Shown one piece after another: positions 41,472-50,543 of a stretch of 64,000 nucleotides of DNA. Position 1 is the stretch's first letter, and each line of letters opens with the position of its first letter. The notes below the pieces were generated by a model. The model did not search any database and had not been told where the DNA came from. It was given only the letters and a program-made list of their open reading frames with translations. The position numbers and the translations under genes are program-made. The stretch is from Streptomyces pseudovenezuelae. GTDB lineage: Bacteria > Actinomycetota > Actinomycetes > Streptomycetales > Streptomycetaceae. Where the stretch lies: contig NZ_JARXVH010000013.1 of assembly GCF_029892565.1 (NCBI RefSeq), positions 237,949 through 301,948 on the forward strand, written 5' to 3'.

Positions 41472-43346
41472 ATGCCAAAGTCTCGGTTCGTGTTTCTCGG
41501 GTTGGCACTCGCGTTGCTCGCAGGTGCCGCCGGTCCTGTCGCCGCCGCACCGGCCACAGCGCACAAGGCGAGACCGGTGGTGGTCGACGTGGACGACTAC
41601 GGGGCCGACCCCACCGGCCGCAAGGACTCGGCGCCCGCCGTCGCCACGGCGCTGCGGCACGCCAAGAAGGTCGATCACAATCGGCCGGTCAGGATCGTCT
41701 TCTCGAAGGGCACCTACCAGATCTACCCGGAGCGGGCCGAGACGCGTGAGCTGTACGTGTCCAACACCGTGGGCGCCGACCAGCGTTACCGGGACAAGAA
41801 GATCGGGCTGCTCGTCGAGGACATGCACGACGTCACCATCGACGGCGGCGGGGCCAAGCTCGTCTACCACGGCCTGCAGACGGCGTTCGCGTCGATCCGC
41901 TCGACCGATGTGACGTTCCAGAACTTCTCCTTCGACTACGCGGCCCCCGAGGTCATCGACGCGACCGTCGCCACCGCCGGTGTCACCGACGGGCACGCCT
42001 ACCGCGTCCTGAAGATCCCGGCCGGCAGCCCGTACGAGGTGAACGGCACGCACATCACCTGGCTCGGCGAGAAGAGCCCGGCCACCGGGCAGCCGTACTG
42101 GTCCGGCACAGACGGACTCCAGTACACGCAGATCCACGACCCCAAGGCGCAGAAGACCTGGCGCGCGGACAACCCCCTGTTCAACGACGTCGCCTCCGTC
42201 ACCGACATCGGTGGTCACCGGATCCGGATCGACTACACCGGCGCGACGCAGCCGACGGACGCCGGGCTCGTCTACCAGATGCGCCTCATCGAGCGGACCG
42301 AGCCGGGCGCCTTCATCTGGCAGTCCAAAAACGTCACGATGCGCTCGATGAACGCCTACTACCTCCAGTCCTTCGGTGTGGTGGGGCAGTTCAGCGAGAA
42401 CATCTCCATCGACAAGGTGAACTTCGCACCCGATCCGAAGTCCGGCCGGTCGACGGCCTCGTTCGCGGACTTCGTGCAGATGTCCGGCGTCAAGGGCAAG
42501 GTCTCGATCACCCGGAGCGTCTTCGACGGCCCGCACGACGACCCGATCAACATCCACGGCACCTACCTGGAGGTCGTCGGGAAGCCCGGGCCGAACACCC
42601 TCACGCTCGCCTACGAGCACCCGCAGACCGCCGGGTTCCCTCAGTTCGCCCCGGGTGACGAGGTCGAGTTCACCACCAAGCGGACGATGACGTCGCTCAC
42701 GCCGGCGCACGCGGAGGTCACCGCGGTCGACGGGCCGAGCGGGATGGACCACGACAAGCCGCTGACGACGATGACCGTCACCTTCGACCGGCCGGTGCCC
42801 GCCGGGACCGAGATCGGCGGCACGGTCGTCGAGAACATCACGGCCACGCCGTCGGTCGTCATCTCCGGCAACGTGTTCCGCAACGTGCCGACCCGCGGCG
42901 TCCTGGTCACCACCCGCAAGCCCGTCCTGATCACCGGCAACCGGTTCGACGCGATGTCCATGGCCAGCATCTACGTCTCCGCCGACGCCTACCAGTGGTA
43001 CGAGTCCGGGCCGGTCTCCAACCTCACGATCCGCGACAACTCCTTCACCCGGCCCACCGGTCCGGTCATCTTCGTGGAGCCGACCAACCAGGTCGTCGAC
43101 CCGGCGAACCCGGTCCACCACAACATCTCCGTCGAGCACAACTCGTTCGACGTCGGTGATGTCACCGTGGTCAACGCCAAGAGCGTCGGCGGGTTCACCT
43201 TCACCGGCAACACGGTCCGGCGGCTGGACGGCGCGGACCAACCGCCGTACACCTCACCGCTGTTCGTCTTCCACGGCAGTTCGGACATCCGGATCGCACG
43301 CAATCACTACGACAAGGGCCTGAACACGTCCGTCGTGTCGGACTGA
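41472..43346 (+). CDS. Secreted GH110-type alpha-1,3-galactosidase
   Basis: 624 residues. A Sec signal peptide (MPKSRFVFLGLALALLAGAA) leads into a right-handed parallel beta-helix. The opening VDDYGADPTGRKDSAPAVAT is typical of beta-helix hydrolases. The region SVFDGPHDDPINIHGTYLEV contains the paired Asp and the N-x-H-G element of GH110. Streptomyces avermitilis has a characterised GH110 alpha-1,3-galactosidase of similar type; such enzymes remove terminal alpha-1,3-galactose (for example blood-group-B-like ends). The ATG at 41472 has GGAGGGG. Downstream of a LacI gene and upstream of a sugar-import operon. Confidence 0.78.
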   Translation: MPKSRFVFLGLALALLAGAAGPVAAAPATAHKARPVVVDVDDYGADPTGRKDSAPAVATALRHAKKVDHNRPVRIVFSKGTYQIYPERAETRELYVSNTVGADQRYRDKKIGLLVEDMHDVTIDGGGAKLVYHGLQTAFASIRSTDVTFQNFSFDYAAPEVIDATVATAGVTDGHAYRVLKIPAGSPYEVNGTHITWLGEKSPATGQPYWSGTDGLQYTQIHDPKAQKTWRADNPLFNDVASVTDIGGHRIRIDYTGATQPTDAGLVYQMRLIERTEPGAFIWQSKNVTMRSMNAYYLQSFGVVGQFSENISIDKVNFAPDPKSGRSTASFADFVQMSGVKGKVSITRSVFDGPHDDPINIHGTYLEVVGKPGPNTLTLAYEHPQTAGFPQFAPGDEVEFTTKRTMTSLTPAHAEVTAVDGPSGMDHDKPLTTMTVTFDRPVPAGTEIGGTVVENITATPSVVISGNVFRNVPTRGVLVTTRKPVLITGNRFDAMSMASIYVSADAYQWYESGPVSNLTIRDNSFTRPTGPVIFVEPTNQVVDPANPVHHNISVEHNSFDVGDVTVVNAKSVGGFTFTGNTVRRLDGADQPPYTSPLFVFHGSSDIRIARNHYDKGLNTSVVSD

Positions 43347-43351
43347 GGCCG

Positions 43352-43388
43352 GTGTTGAGGGGCGGGCGTCCGACCCGCCCCTCAACAC
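43352..43388. terminator. Terminator after the GH110 gene
   Basis: A perfect 15-bp stem (43352-43366 with 43374-43388) and 7-nt loop directly after the stop. It insulates the following operon. Confidence 0.85.
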
Positions 43389-43394
43389 CCCTCA

Positions 43395-43504
43395 AAATCC
43401 TATGTGATCTCGCATCATCACGACGTAGAGGCAATCGCTGCACGGGTCTTGACGTGGCAATCACCCCTCCCCCAGCATCACGGGCATCAGAAATCCTATT
43501 TGAT
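43395..43504 (+). promoter_or_regulatory. Promoter with duplicated operator before the sugar ABC operon
   Basis: AAATCCTATGTGAT (43395-43408) recurs as AAATCCTATTTGAT (43491-43504), centres 96 bp apart. Between them a promoter can be read: TTGACG (43449-43454) and CAGCAT (43473-43478), 18 bp apart. The second operator would then sit just after the transcript start, where a repressor blocks polymerase, and the first could allow looping. The ATC...GAT half symmetry suits a GntR-type regulator; a GntR gene occurs at 50544-51260. Confidence 0.5.
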
Positions 43505-43522
43505 TCGACTGGGGCAAGCACC

Positions 43523-44611
43523 ATGAGCCGTCGTAGATCTGTGCTGTCAGCCACCGTCACCCTCTTCCTTCTCGCCGCCTCGACAGCCGCCTGCACCATC
43601 AAGAACTCGGACGACCCCGGTGCGGCCGACACCGCCTCCACGCGGACCGGTGGCGGATCGGCCGAGCTCGCCGACGGTTCCAAGACCAAGGTCGCGCTGG
43701 TGCCCGGTGGAGCCCACCCCTACTTCCAGCCCTGGAAGACGGCCGGCGCGCAGGCCAAGAAGACGCTCGGGCTGGGTGACGTGACGTTCGACGAGACCGC
43801 CGAGTGGGACCAGCAGAAGCAGAACGACCTGCTGTCTACGCTGGCCGCCCGCGGCTACAACGCGTTCGGCATCTTCGGGGTGTCCCCGACCGACATCAAC
43901 TCCACCTTCGCCGACCTCAAGTCCCAGGGCTTCGCGGTGGCTTCGCTCGCGTCCTGCCCCGCCGGCGGCACCAACGACGCCGACTTCTGTCTGTCGACGG
44001 ACGTCGAACTGGCCGCCTACAAGGCCGCGCAGGCCGCCATCAAGGCGATGGGCGGCAAGGGCGCCCTGGTCCACCTCACGGGCAACAACGTCGACGCCAA
44101 CACCCAGTTGAGGATGAAGGGCGTACAGAAAGCGGTGAAGGAGACCGGCGGCAAGGTCACCCTGCTGCAGACCATCACCGACATCGACAAGGACCTGCAG
44201 ACCGCGCAGAAGGCGGTCTCCGACCTGCTCGCCGCCAAGGGCTCGAAGATCCAGGGCATCGTCTCGACCGCGTACAACCCGGCGGTCGCCGCCGCCGAAG
44301 CCGTACGCGAGTCGGGGTCCAAGGCCAAGGTCGTCGCGATCGACGACGACGCCAAGATCCTCAGCTCCATCAAGAACGGCTCCGTCACCGCCACGGTCGT
44401 GCAGAACCCGGTCGGCCAGGCCGAGATCGGCACCTGGGCCCTCGCCCTGCTGCAGACCAAGCAGTGCACGATGACGAAGCCGGGACAGATCATCGACTCC
44501 GGTTCCTTCGTCGTGACGAAGGCGAACGTCGCCGACTACGACAGCGCACGGCAGGCCAGGACCGCCGAGCTGAAGAAGCAGTTCGCCGACACGTACCTCT
44601 CCTGCCGCTGA
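43523..44611 (+). CDS. Sugar-binding lipoprotein of a ribose/rhamnose-type ABC transporter
   Basis: 362 residues. A lipoprotein signal (MSRRRSVLSATVTLFLLAAS, then TAAC with Cys24) leads into a periplasmic-binding-protein fold of the ribose-binding class (KVALVPGGAHPYFQPWKTAG, FGIFGVSPTDINSTF, GIVSTAYNPAVAAAEAV, SVTATVVQNPVGQAEIGTWA). It captures a sugar outside the membrane. First gene of an operon with two permeases and one double ATPase. The lipobox is slightly off consensus (Thr at -3). Confidence 0.88.
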   Translation: MSRRRSVLSATVTLFLLAASTAACTIKNSDDPGAADTASTRTGGGSAELADGSKTKVALVPGGAHPYFQPWKTAGAQAKKTLGLGDVTFDETAEWDQQKQNDLLSTLAARGYNAFGIFGVSPTDINSTFADLKSQGFAVASLASCPAGGTNDADFCLSTDVELAAYKAAQAAIKAMGGKGALVHLTGNNVDANTQLRMKGVQKAVKETGGKVTLLQTITDIDKDLQTAQKAVSDLLAAKGSKIQGIVSTAYNPAVAAAEAVRESGSKAKVVAIDDDAKILSSIKNGSVTATVVQNPVGQAEIGTWALALLQTKQCTMTKPGQIIDSGSFVVTKANVADYDSARQARTAELKKQFADTYLSCR

Positions 44612-44649
44612 ACGCCCGGGCCACGGACGAAAGAAAGCCGCCACACCAC

Positions 44650-45738
44650 ATGAGCATCATCACCAACGCCACGGCCCTGCTGGCCGACATCGCGGTCGAG
44701 ACGGACCGCACCGACGCGGTGCAGTCGTTCGTCAAACAGGAGACGATCCTCGTCCGGCTGACCACGACGGACGGCCTCGAAGGAACCGGCTACGCCTACA
44801 CGATCGGCACCGGCGGGACCTCCGTACTGGCGCTGCTGCGCGACCACCTCCTGCCGCTCCTCGCCGGCAAGGACGCACGCAACGTCGAAGCGCTCTGGCA
44901 GGAGTTGCTCGGCCTGACCCGCGCGACGACCACCGGCGCCATCACCTCGCTCGCGCTCGCCGCGGTCGACACCGCCCTGTGGGACCTGCGCTGCAAGCGG
45001 GCCGGCGAGCCCCTGTGGCGGCTCGCCGGCGGTCACCGCCGACACGTCCCGGTGTACGACACCGAGGGCGGCTGGCTCCACCTCAGCACCGAGGACCTGG
45101 TCAAGGGCGCCCTCGCGGCGAAGGACGCGCAGTGGGCCGGCGTCAAGATCAAGGTGGGCAAGCCGCACATCGCCGAGGACGCGGAACGACTGCGCACGGT
45201 ACGCGAGGCCGTCGGACCGGCCCTGCACATCATGACGGACGCCAACCAGTCGCAGTCGCTGTCCCGCGCCGTTCAACTGGCCGCCGCACTGGAACCGTTC
45301 GACCCCTACTGGCTCGAAGAGCCGCTGCCCGCCGACGACATCAGCGGCCACGCGACGCTCGCCCGCTCGACCCGGATCCCGATCGCGGTCGGTGAGTCGA
45401 TGTACTCGCCGATGCAGTTCCGCAACTACCTGGAGACCGGCGGCGCGTCCGTGGTGCAGGTCGACGTCGCCCGTGTCGGCGGCATCACCCCGTGGCTCAA
45501 GGTGGCCCACTTGGCGGAGACCTTCAACGTCATGGTCTGCCCGCACTTCCTGATGGAACTGCACGTCAGCCTGGTCGCCGCGATCTCCAACGGCGCGTAC
45601 GTGGAGTACATCCCGCAGCTGCGCGCGGTGACCCGCACCGAACTGACCGTCCAGGACGGCCTGGCCGTGGCACCCGACCAGCCGGGAATCGGCATCGACT
45701 GGGACATGGACGCCCTCGAGGACCGGAGGGTGTCTTGA
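44650..45738 (+). CDS. Enolase-superfamily (mandelate racemase-type) sugar-acid dehydratase
   Basis: 362 residues with a complete mandelate-racemase-type site: K166-x-K168 (GVKIKVGK), metal ligands D197 (TDAN), E223 (WLEEP) and E249 (VGESM), and the D272/H299 dyad (VDVARVGG; CPHF). This arrangement is typical of dehydratases for sugar acids such as galactarate, L-talarate, L-fuconate or L-rhamnonate. It sits in a sugar-import operon, so it likely acts on the oxidised form of the imported sugar. The substrate is not determined from sequence. Confidence 0.83.
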   Translation: MSIITNATALLADIAVETDRTDAVQSFVKQETILVRLTTTDGLEGTGYAYTIGTGGTSVLALLRDHLLPLLAGKDARNVEALWQELLGLTRATTTGAITSLALAAVDTALWDLRCKRAGEPLWRLAGGHRRHVPVYDTEGGWLHLSTEDLVKGALAAKDAQWAGVKIKVGKPHIAEDAERLRTVREAVGPALHIMTDANQSQSLSRAVQLAAALEPFDPYWLEEPLPADDISGHATLARSTRIPIAVGESMYSPMQFRNYLETGGASVVQVDVARVGGITPWLKVAHLAETFNVMVCPHFLMELHVSLVAAISNGAYVEYIPQLRAVTRTELTVQDGLAVAPDQPGIGIDWDMDALEDRRVS

Positions 45739-46811
45739 AGACGGCCGTCACCGAGCCCGACAGCGGGACGGACCTCCCCACAGAGGGAGCGCGCCCCGCC
45801 CACCGGCTGCCGTTCTGGGTCAACCAGCGGCTGGGGCTGCTGGTCCTGATCGTCGCGCTCAGCATCCTCTTCGGCTCCCTGCGGCCGGCGTTCTTCGACG
45901 CGCGGCTGGTGCTCTTTCCGCTGCTGAGGGACATCTCGACGCTGACCGTGGTGGCCCTGGCGCAGATGGTCGTGCTCTCCATCGGGCACATGAACCTCGC
46001 CGTCGGACGCATGGCCGCCTTCGGCGCCCTCTTCGCCGGGTTCGGCTTCGACCGGCTCCATCTGCCGCTCGCGCTGGGCCTGTTGCTGTGCCTGTTCGCC
46101 GGCTGTGTCATCGGCGCGCTGACCGGCTGGATCATCGCCCGCACCGGCGTGAGTTCCTTCGTCGTGACGCTGGCGATGGACTTCGCGCTGCTGGGTCTGG
46201 TCTCCCTCCTGTACTCCTCCCTCACCGACAACGCCGCGTTCACCACCCGGCCCGCCGGGCTCACGGAGCTGCGCTCCTACTCGCTCGCCGACATCTGCGC
46301 CGGGCCCGTCTGCGGATCGCCCGCCATCCCGCAGATGACCCAGTTCACCGTGCTGGCCCTCGTCGTCCTCGGCTTCCTCTACGCCCGTACCCGCATGGGA
46401 CGCGAACTGCTGCTGACCGGTGCGAACCCCGCCGCCGCCGAGCTGTCCGGCGTTCCGACGGGCCGCCGGATCATCCTGGCGCACGGGCTGTCCGGGCTGC
46501 TCGCCGCACTCGCCGGCTTCATGGCAGCCGTCGGCACGGGCACCTTCAGCGCCTCCATCGGCGACGACTTCATGCTGCCCTCGTTCCTCGGGGCGGTCCT
46601 CGGCGGGACCCTGCTCACCGGCGGGGTCGTCTCCGTCATCGGCGCCCTGCTCGGCACCTCCCTGGTCGGCGTCATCCGCAAGGGCCTCGATCTGCTCGGC
46701 GTCGGCCTCGAAAGCCTCAACATCTATCTCGGCTGCATCCTGCTGCTGGCTCTGTCGGCGGACCGGGTACGCACCGTCGTGTCCTATCGCAAGGTGGTGC
46801 GCTCCACATGA
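45735..46811 (+). CDS. Sugar ABC transporter permease 1 (RbsC-like)
   Basis: 358 residues from a TTG that overlaps the previous stop (TTGA), with GGAGGG five bases upstream. About nine to ten membrane helices and the RbsC-type segments ALAQMVVLSIGHMNLAVGRM and FLGAVLGGTLLTGGVVSVIG. It forms the channel with the second permease. The GANPAAAELSGVPTGRRIIL loop is the coupling-helix region to the ATPase. Confidence 0.9.
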   Translation: MKTAVTEPDSGTDLPTEGARPAHRLPFWVNQRLGLLVLIVALSILFGSLRPAFFDARLVLFPLLRDISTLTVVALAQMVVLSIGHMNLAVGRMAAFGALFAGFGFDRLHLPLALGLLLCLFAGCVIGALTGWIIARTGVSSFVVTLAMDFALLGLVSLLYSSLTDNAAFTTRPAGLTELRSYSLADICAGPVCGSPAIPQMTQFTVLALVVLGFLYARTRMGRELLLTGANPAAAELSGVPTGRRIILAHGLSGLLAALAGFMAAVGTGTFSASIGDDFMLPSFLGAVLGGTLLTGGVVSVIGALLGTSLVGVIRKGLDLLGVGLESLNIYLGCILLLALSADRVRTVVSYRKVVRST

Positions 46812-47884
46812 CCACGCTCCACGACCGGGGAGCCGCCGCCCTCCCCGCACTGCGGCGCTTCTCCCGCTCCACCACGATGACCCTGCTCTGCGTGGTCCTC
46901 GCGGGCTATGTGGCGCTGGGGATCTCCTCGTCCGGCGACTTCTTCGAGAGCCCGTCCCTGCGGACGTTCCTGCAGTACCTCGCCACGCCGATCCTCATCG
47001 GACTGGCCCAGATGGTGGCCCTGTGCGTCGGGCAGCTCAACCTCGCCGTCGGCGCCCTGGGCGGTTTCAGCGCCTGCCTGATGGGCGTGCTGATGGCTGA
47101 CCACGGCGTCCCCGCCTTCCTCGCCGTGCTGATCGGCGTGTTGAGCGCCACCCTGATCGGGCTGGTGACGGGCGTGTTCATCGTCGCCACGCGCATCAAC
47201 GGCTTCATCGTCACGCTCGGCACGATGACGATCCTGCTCGGGGCGCAGTACCGGCTGTCGGGGACGCGCACCATCGACGGGTACTCCCCCACCCTGCGCG
47301 ACCTGGGCCGCTCGGCGCCGCTGAACATCCCCCTCGTCTTCGTCACCGCGCTCGTCGCGGCGGCCCTGCTCGCCGCGTTCATGTACCGCACCGTCGCCGG
47401 CCGACGCCTGCTGGCCGCCGGCGGCAACCCCCTCGCCGCCAGGCTGTCGGGCATCTCCACCGACCGCCAGATCGTGCTCGCGCACACCCTGTCGGGACTC
47501 CTCGTCGGCATCGCCGCGCTCACCGCCACCGCCTCCCTGCCCGGCGTCAACCGCAGTGTCGGCGGCGACTGGCTGCTGCCCAGCTTCGCGGCGCCCATCA
47601 TCGGCGGCGTCGCCCTGACCGGCGGCTCGGTGGCCGTGTTCGGAACGGTCCTGGCCGCCTTCGTGATGCGCCTGATCGACACCGCGCGGGCCCAGTTCTC
47701 GCTCGACCCGAGCTGGGTCAACTTCCTCATCGGCGTAGTCGTGCTCGGCACGGTCGTCGGCGGCCGGATGCGCGAGACCCACCTCGACAAGAAGGGCCGG
47801 GCGCCCGGACGCACCCCGCCCGTGCCGCCGGAGAGTGGCACGCAGCCGGCCGGCGCGCTGCCCACCACAGGAGGCACACGATGA
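46808..47884 (+). CDS. Sugar ABC transporter permease 2 (RbsC-like)
   Basis: 358 residues, ATG overlapping the previous stop. Paralogue of permease 1: GLAQMVALCVGQLNLAVGAL, GGNPLAARLSGISTDRQIVL and IIGGVALTGGSVAVFGTVLA. Two non-identical permeases are characteristic of rhamnose-type and AI-2-type importers of this class. A basic/Pro-rich C-terminal tail (HLDKKGRAPGRTPPVPPESG) is extra. Confidence 0.9.
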   Translation: MTTLHDRGAAALPALRRFSRSTTMTLLCVVLAGYVALGISSSGDFFESPSLRTFLQYLATPILIGLAQMVALCVGQLNLAVGALGGFSACLMGVLMADHGVPAFLAVLIGVLSATLIGLVTGVFIVATRINGFIVTLGTMTILLGAQYRLSGTRTIDGYSPTLRDLGRSAPLNIPLVFVTALVAAALLAAFMYRTVAGRRLLAAGGNPLAARLSGISTDRQIVLAHTLSGLLVGIAALTATASLPGVNRSVGGDWLLPSFAAPIIGGVALTGGSVAVFGTVLAAFVMRLIDTARAQFSLDPSWVNFLIGVVVLGTVVGGRMRETHLDKKGRAPGRTPPVPPESGTQPAGALPTTGGTR

Positions 47885-49509
47885 GCGAGCTCCTGCCGGA
47901 AGACGGCCTGCCCGAGGGCGAGTCGGGGAGTGCCGGCCCCCAGGAGGGCGTGGTGCGGGGAGACGTCCTGCTGGCATGCGAGGACATCGTCAAGGTCTTC
48001 CCCGGTGTACGCGCTCTCGACGGCGTGGGCCTGCGACTGACCGCCGGCTCCGTGCACGCTCTGCTCGGTGAGAACGGCGCGGGCAAGTCGACGCTGATCA
48101 AGGTGATCACCGGCGTGCACACCCCCGACGGCGGCAGGCTCGTCCGTCGCGGCGAGGAGATCCATCTCCGTTCTCCCCTTGAGGCCGCCCGGGCCGGCAT
48201 CGGCGTCGTCCACCAGGAACGCAACCTGATCCCCGGCTTCTCCGTCGCGGAGAACATCACCCTGCAGAACCCGCCCTCGCGGCGCGGTCTGGTCGACCGG
48301 GAGGCGATGACCGCCCCGGCCGAGCGCTGCCTCGCCGAACTCGGCCTGGACATCGACCCGCACCGGCCGGTGCGCGAACTGTCCGTGGCCCAGCAGCAGT
48401 TGGTGGAGATCGCCAAGGCGCTGTACACCGAGAGCCGGGTACTCCTGCTCGACGAGCCCACCGCCTCTCTCTCCCCGCAGGAGGCCGAGCGCCTCTTCGA
48501 CGTCATCCGGCGGCTCACCGAACGCGGCACCTGTGTCGTCTTCGTCAGCCACAAGCTGGAGGAGGTCTTCGCGGTCTGCGACACCGTCACCGTCCTGCGC
48601 GACGGCCGCTCCGTCCTCGAATCGGCGCCGCTGGCCGCGCACACCCAGGACGACGTGGTCACCCTCATGGTCGGCCGCACCCACGCGGTGACGGACATGG
48701 CCCCGCGCACCGTGGACACCTCAGCGGCCCCGGCGCTGTCCCTCACCGGCGTCTCCACAGCGGCGGGCCATGAGGACATCTCGCTCAGCGTCCGCCCCGG
48801 GGAGATCGTCGGCCTCTACGGACTGGTCGGCGCGGGCCGCAGCGAACTCATCAAGGCCGTCCTCGGCCTCGACCGCGTCACCGGCGGTGAGATCCAGGTC
48901 TACGGCAGGACCGCGAAGATCGGTTCACCGCGCGAGGCCCTCCACGAGTACGGCATCGGGTACCTGACCGAGAACCGCAAGGAAGAAGGCGTCTTCCTGG
49001 AGCAGCCCATCGTCCGGAACATCACGGTCACGGTGTGGAAGAGGCTCGCCCGGGCCCTGGGATATGTCTCCTCGCGCGAGGAGCAGGGGGTCTCGGAGGA
49101 TCTCGTCGACCGCCTGAGCATCCGAGTCTCCGGTCTCCAGCAGAACGCCGGTGAACTCTCCGGCGGCAACCAGCAGAAGGTGAGCCTGGCGAAGTGGCTC
49201 GCGGCGGACACCAAACTGCTCGTCGTCGACGAGCCGACCGTCGGCGTGGACGTCCGTACCAAGCACGCCTTCCACGAGCTGATCTGGGAGTTGGCCCGCG
49301 GCGGTCTGCCCATCCTGCTGATCAGCAGTGACCTGGCGGAGATGATCACGCTGGCCGACCGGGTGGTCGTCATGGCCGACCACCGCATCCGCGGAGAGGT
49401 GGACAACGACCACGACTACGACCGGATGAGCGGGCAGATCATCCGCATCATCCACGACCGCGCGGTCTCGGTCGTATCCCCCGTGCCCACGAAGAGTGCC
49501 ACCCTGTGA
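47881..49509 (+). CDS. Sugar ABC transporter ATPase with two ABC domains (RbsA-like)
   Basis: 542 residues, ATG overlapping the previous stop. First ABC domain: Walker A GENGAGKST, signature region LSVAQQQLVEIAKALYTESR, Walker B VLLLDEPTASLS. The second domain has the degenerate Walker A GLVGAGRSEL typical of RbsA, then LSGGNQQKVSLAKWLA and LLVVDEPTVGVDV. Powers import through the two permeases. Confidence 0.93.
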   Translation: MSELLPEDGLPEGESGSAGPQEGVVRGDVLLACEDIVKVFPGVRALDGVGLRLTAGSVHALLGENGAGKSTLIKVITGVHTPDGGRLVRRGEEIHLRSPLEAARAGIGVVHQERNLIPGFSVAENITLQNPPSRRGLVDREAMTAPAERCLAELGLDIDPHRPVRELSVAQQQLVEIAKALYTESRVLLLDEPTASLSPQEAERLFDVIRRLTERGTCVVFVSHKLEEVFAVCDTVTVLRDGRSVLESAPLAAHTQDDVVTLMVGRTHAVTDMAPRTVDTSAAPALSLTGVSTAAGHEDISLSVRPGEIVGLYGLVGAGRSELIKAVLGLDRVTGGEIQVYGRTAKIGSPREALHEYGIGYLTENRKEEGVFLEQPIVRNITVTVWKRLARALGYVSSREEQGVSEDLVDRLSIRVSGLQQNAGELSGGNQQKVSLAKWLAADTKLLVVDEPTVGVDVRTKHAFHELIWELARGGLPILLISSDLAEMITLADRVVVMADHRIRGEVDNDHDYDRMSGQIIRIIHDRAVSVVSPVPTKSATL

Positions 49510-49829
49510 GGCGCGTCGCACAGGTCATCCGCCTCCGCCCGGAGAAGGCGGACGAGTACCGCGAACTGCACCGCTCCGTACCCGAACCAGTCCTCGATCG
49601 ACTGCGGCGCTGCCACATCGCCAACTACTCGATCCACCTGCTCGGAGACCAGCTGTTCAGCTACTTCGAGTACCACGGCGACGACCTGGCGGCGGACCTC
49701 GCGCTGATGGCCGAGGATCCGGCGACGCAGGAGTGGTGGCAGCTGACTGCCCCTTGCCAGGAGCCTGTTAAGGAAGCGACGCCCGGTGAGTGGTGGGCGT
49801 CGATGGAGCAGGTGTTCCTCATGGAGTAG
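49506..49829 (+). CDS. L-rhamnose mutarotase-like protein (RhaM/DUF718)
   Basis: 107 residues from a GTG overlapping the ATPase stop. The sequence matches the RhaM family and keeps Y18 and H22, which are the catalytic positions in the Escherichia coli enzyme. ANYSIHLLGDQLFSYFEYHG is the diagnostic middle part. It interconverts anomers of L-rhamnose or a related 6-deoxy or aldose sugar. This is the best clue that the operon's transporter takes up rhamnose or a similar sugar. Confidence 0.87.
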   Translation: MRRVAQVIRLRPEKADEYRELHRSVPEPVLDRLRRCHIANYSIHLLGDQLFSYFEYHGDDLAADLALMAEDPATQEWWQLTAPCQEPVKEATPGEWWASMEQVFLME

Positions 49830-49846
49830 GGCTCGCGCGCTGCGGA

Positions 49847-50527
49847 TCACGGCCTTGGTGTCGAGTTGAACAGACTCCAGTGCCCCTCGGAGACGACCTC
49901 GATTCGGCCGTCGGTCACCTTGATCGCGGTCTGAGCGTCGATGGCGTACGCCGGACCCTTTATCTCGGCGGCCCAACGTTCCGCGGCGGCCATGGTGTTC
50001 TCCGGACAGCCCGGGCTGTCGAGGTGCGGGAAGATGGAGAAGTCGACGAGTCCCAGCGCGCTGTCGTCACCGGTGGGCGGCTGCCAGCCGACGAAGTCCG
50101 GCCCGATGCGGGGACTCAGCACCATGCTGCCGGCGCTGAGTCCTACGTAGACCATGTCGTGCAGCGACGGGAGGAGGTCGGCCAGTCCGGACTCCTGCAT
50201 CCAGTGGCACAGGTACAGCGCGTCACCGCCGTTCACCAGCAGCGCGTCCGCCTCGCGGACCCAGGAGACCCAGCGTTCCTTGTCGATGCTCGGCAGTGCG
50301 GTGAGCTCCAGTACGCCCACCGACCTCCACCCCAACTCGGTCAGGGGACTGAGGGATTGACCGCTGATGAAGCGCCATGGCCCGCCCGGATCTCCGTACG
50401 GGCCCCCGTACCCGGCGGTGGGAATGCAGAGGGCGTTGGCCTCGGCGATCGGTTTGCCCAGGAGATCGACCAGCGCCGTCAGGATGCTCGCGTTCCTGAC
50501 ACCGGAGTCGGTGAGGAGAAGCTTCAT
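49847..50527 (-). CDS. Peptidase S51 (dipeptidase E-like) family protein
   Basis: 226 residues. Class-I-glutamine-amidotransferase-like fold with the Ser nucleophile S131 in VGLSAGSMVLSP, a GGDALYLCHWM loop and FSIFPHLD, which carries the His. S51 enzymes cleave aspartyl dipeptides or cyanophycin products. The start is ATG at 50527, with a GTG directly before it. It begins 16 nt after the GntR stop on the same strand and is probably co-transcribed with it. It may be an unrelated passenger of the regulator operon. Confidence 0.83.
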   Translation of the reverse strand: MKLLLTDSGVRNASILTALVDLLGKPIAEANALCIPTAGYGGPYGDPGGPWRFISGQSLSPLTELGWRSVGVLELTALPSIDKERWVSWVREADALLVNGGDALYLCHWMQESGLADLLPSLHDMVYVGLSAGSMVLSPRIGPDFVGWQPPTGDDSALGLVDFSIFPHLDSPGCPENTMAAAERWAAEIKGPAYAIDAQTAIKVTDGRIEVVSEGHWSLFNSTPRP

Positions 50528-50543
50528 CACGCCAGCTCCGCCC

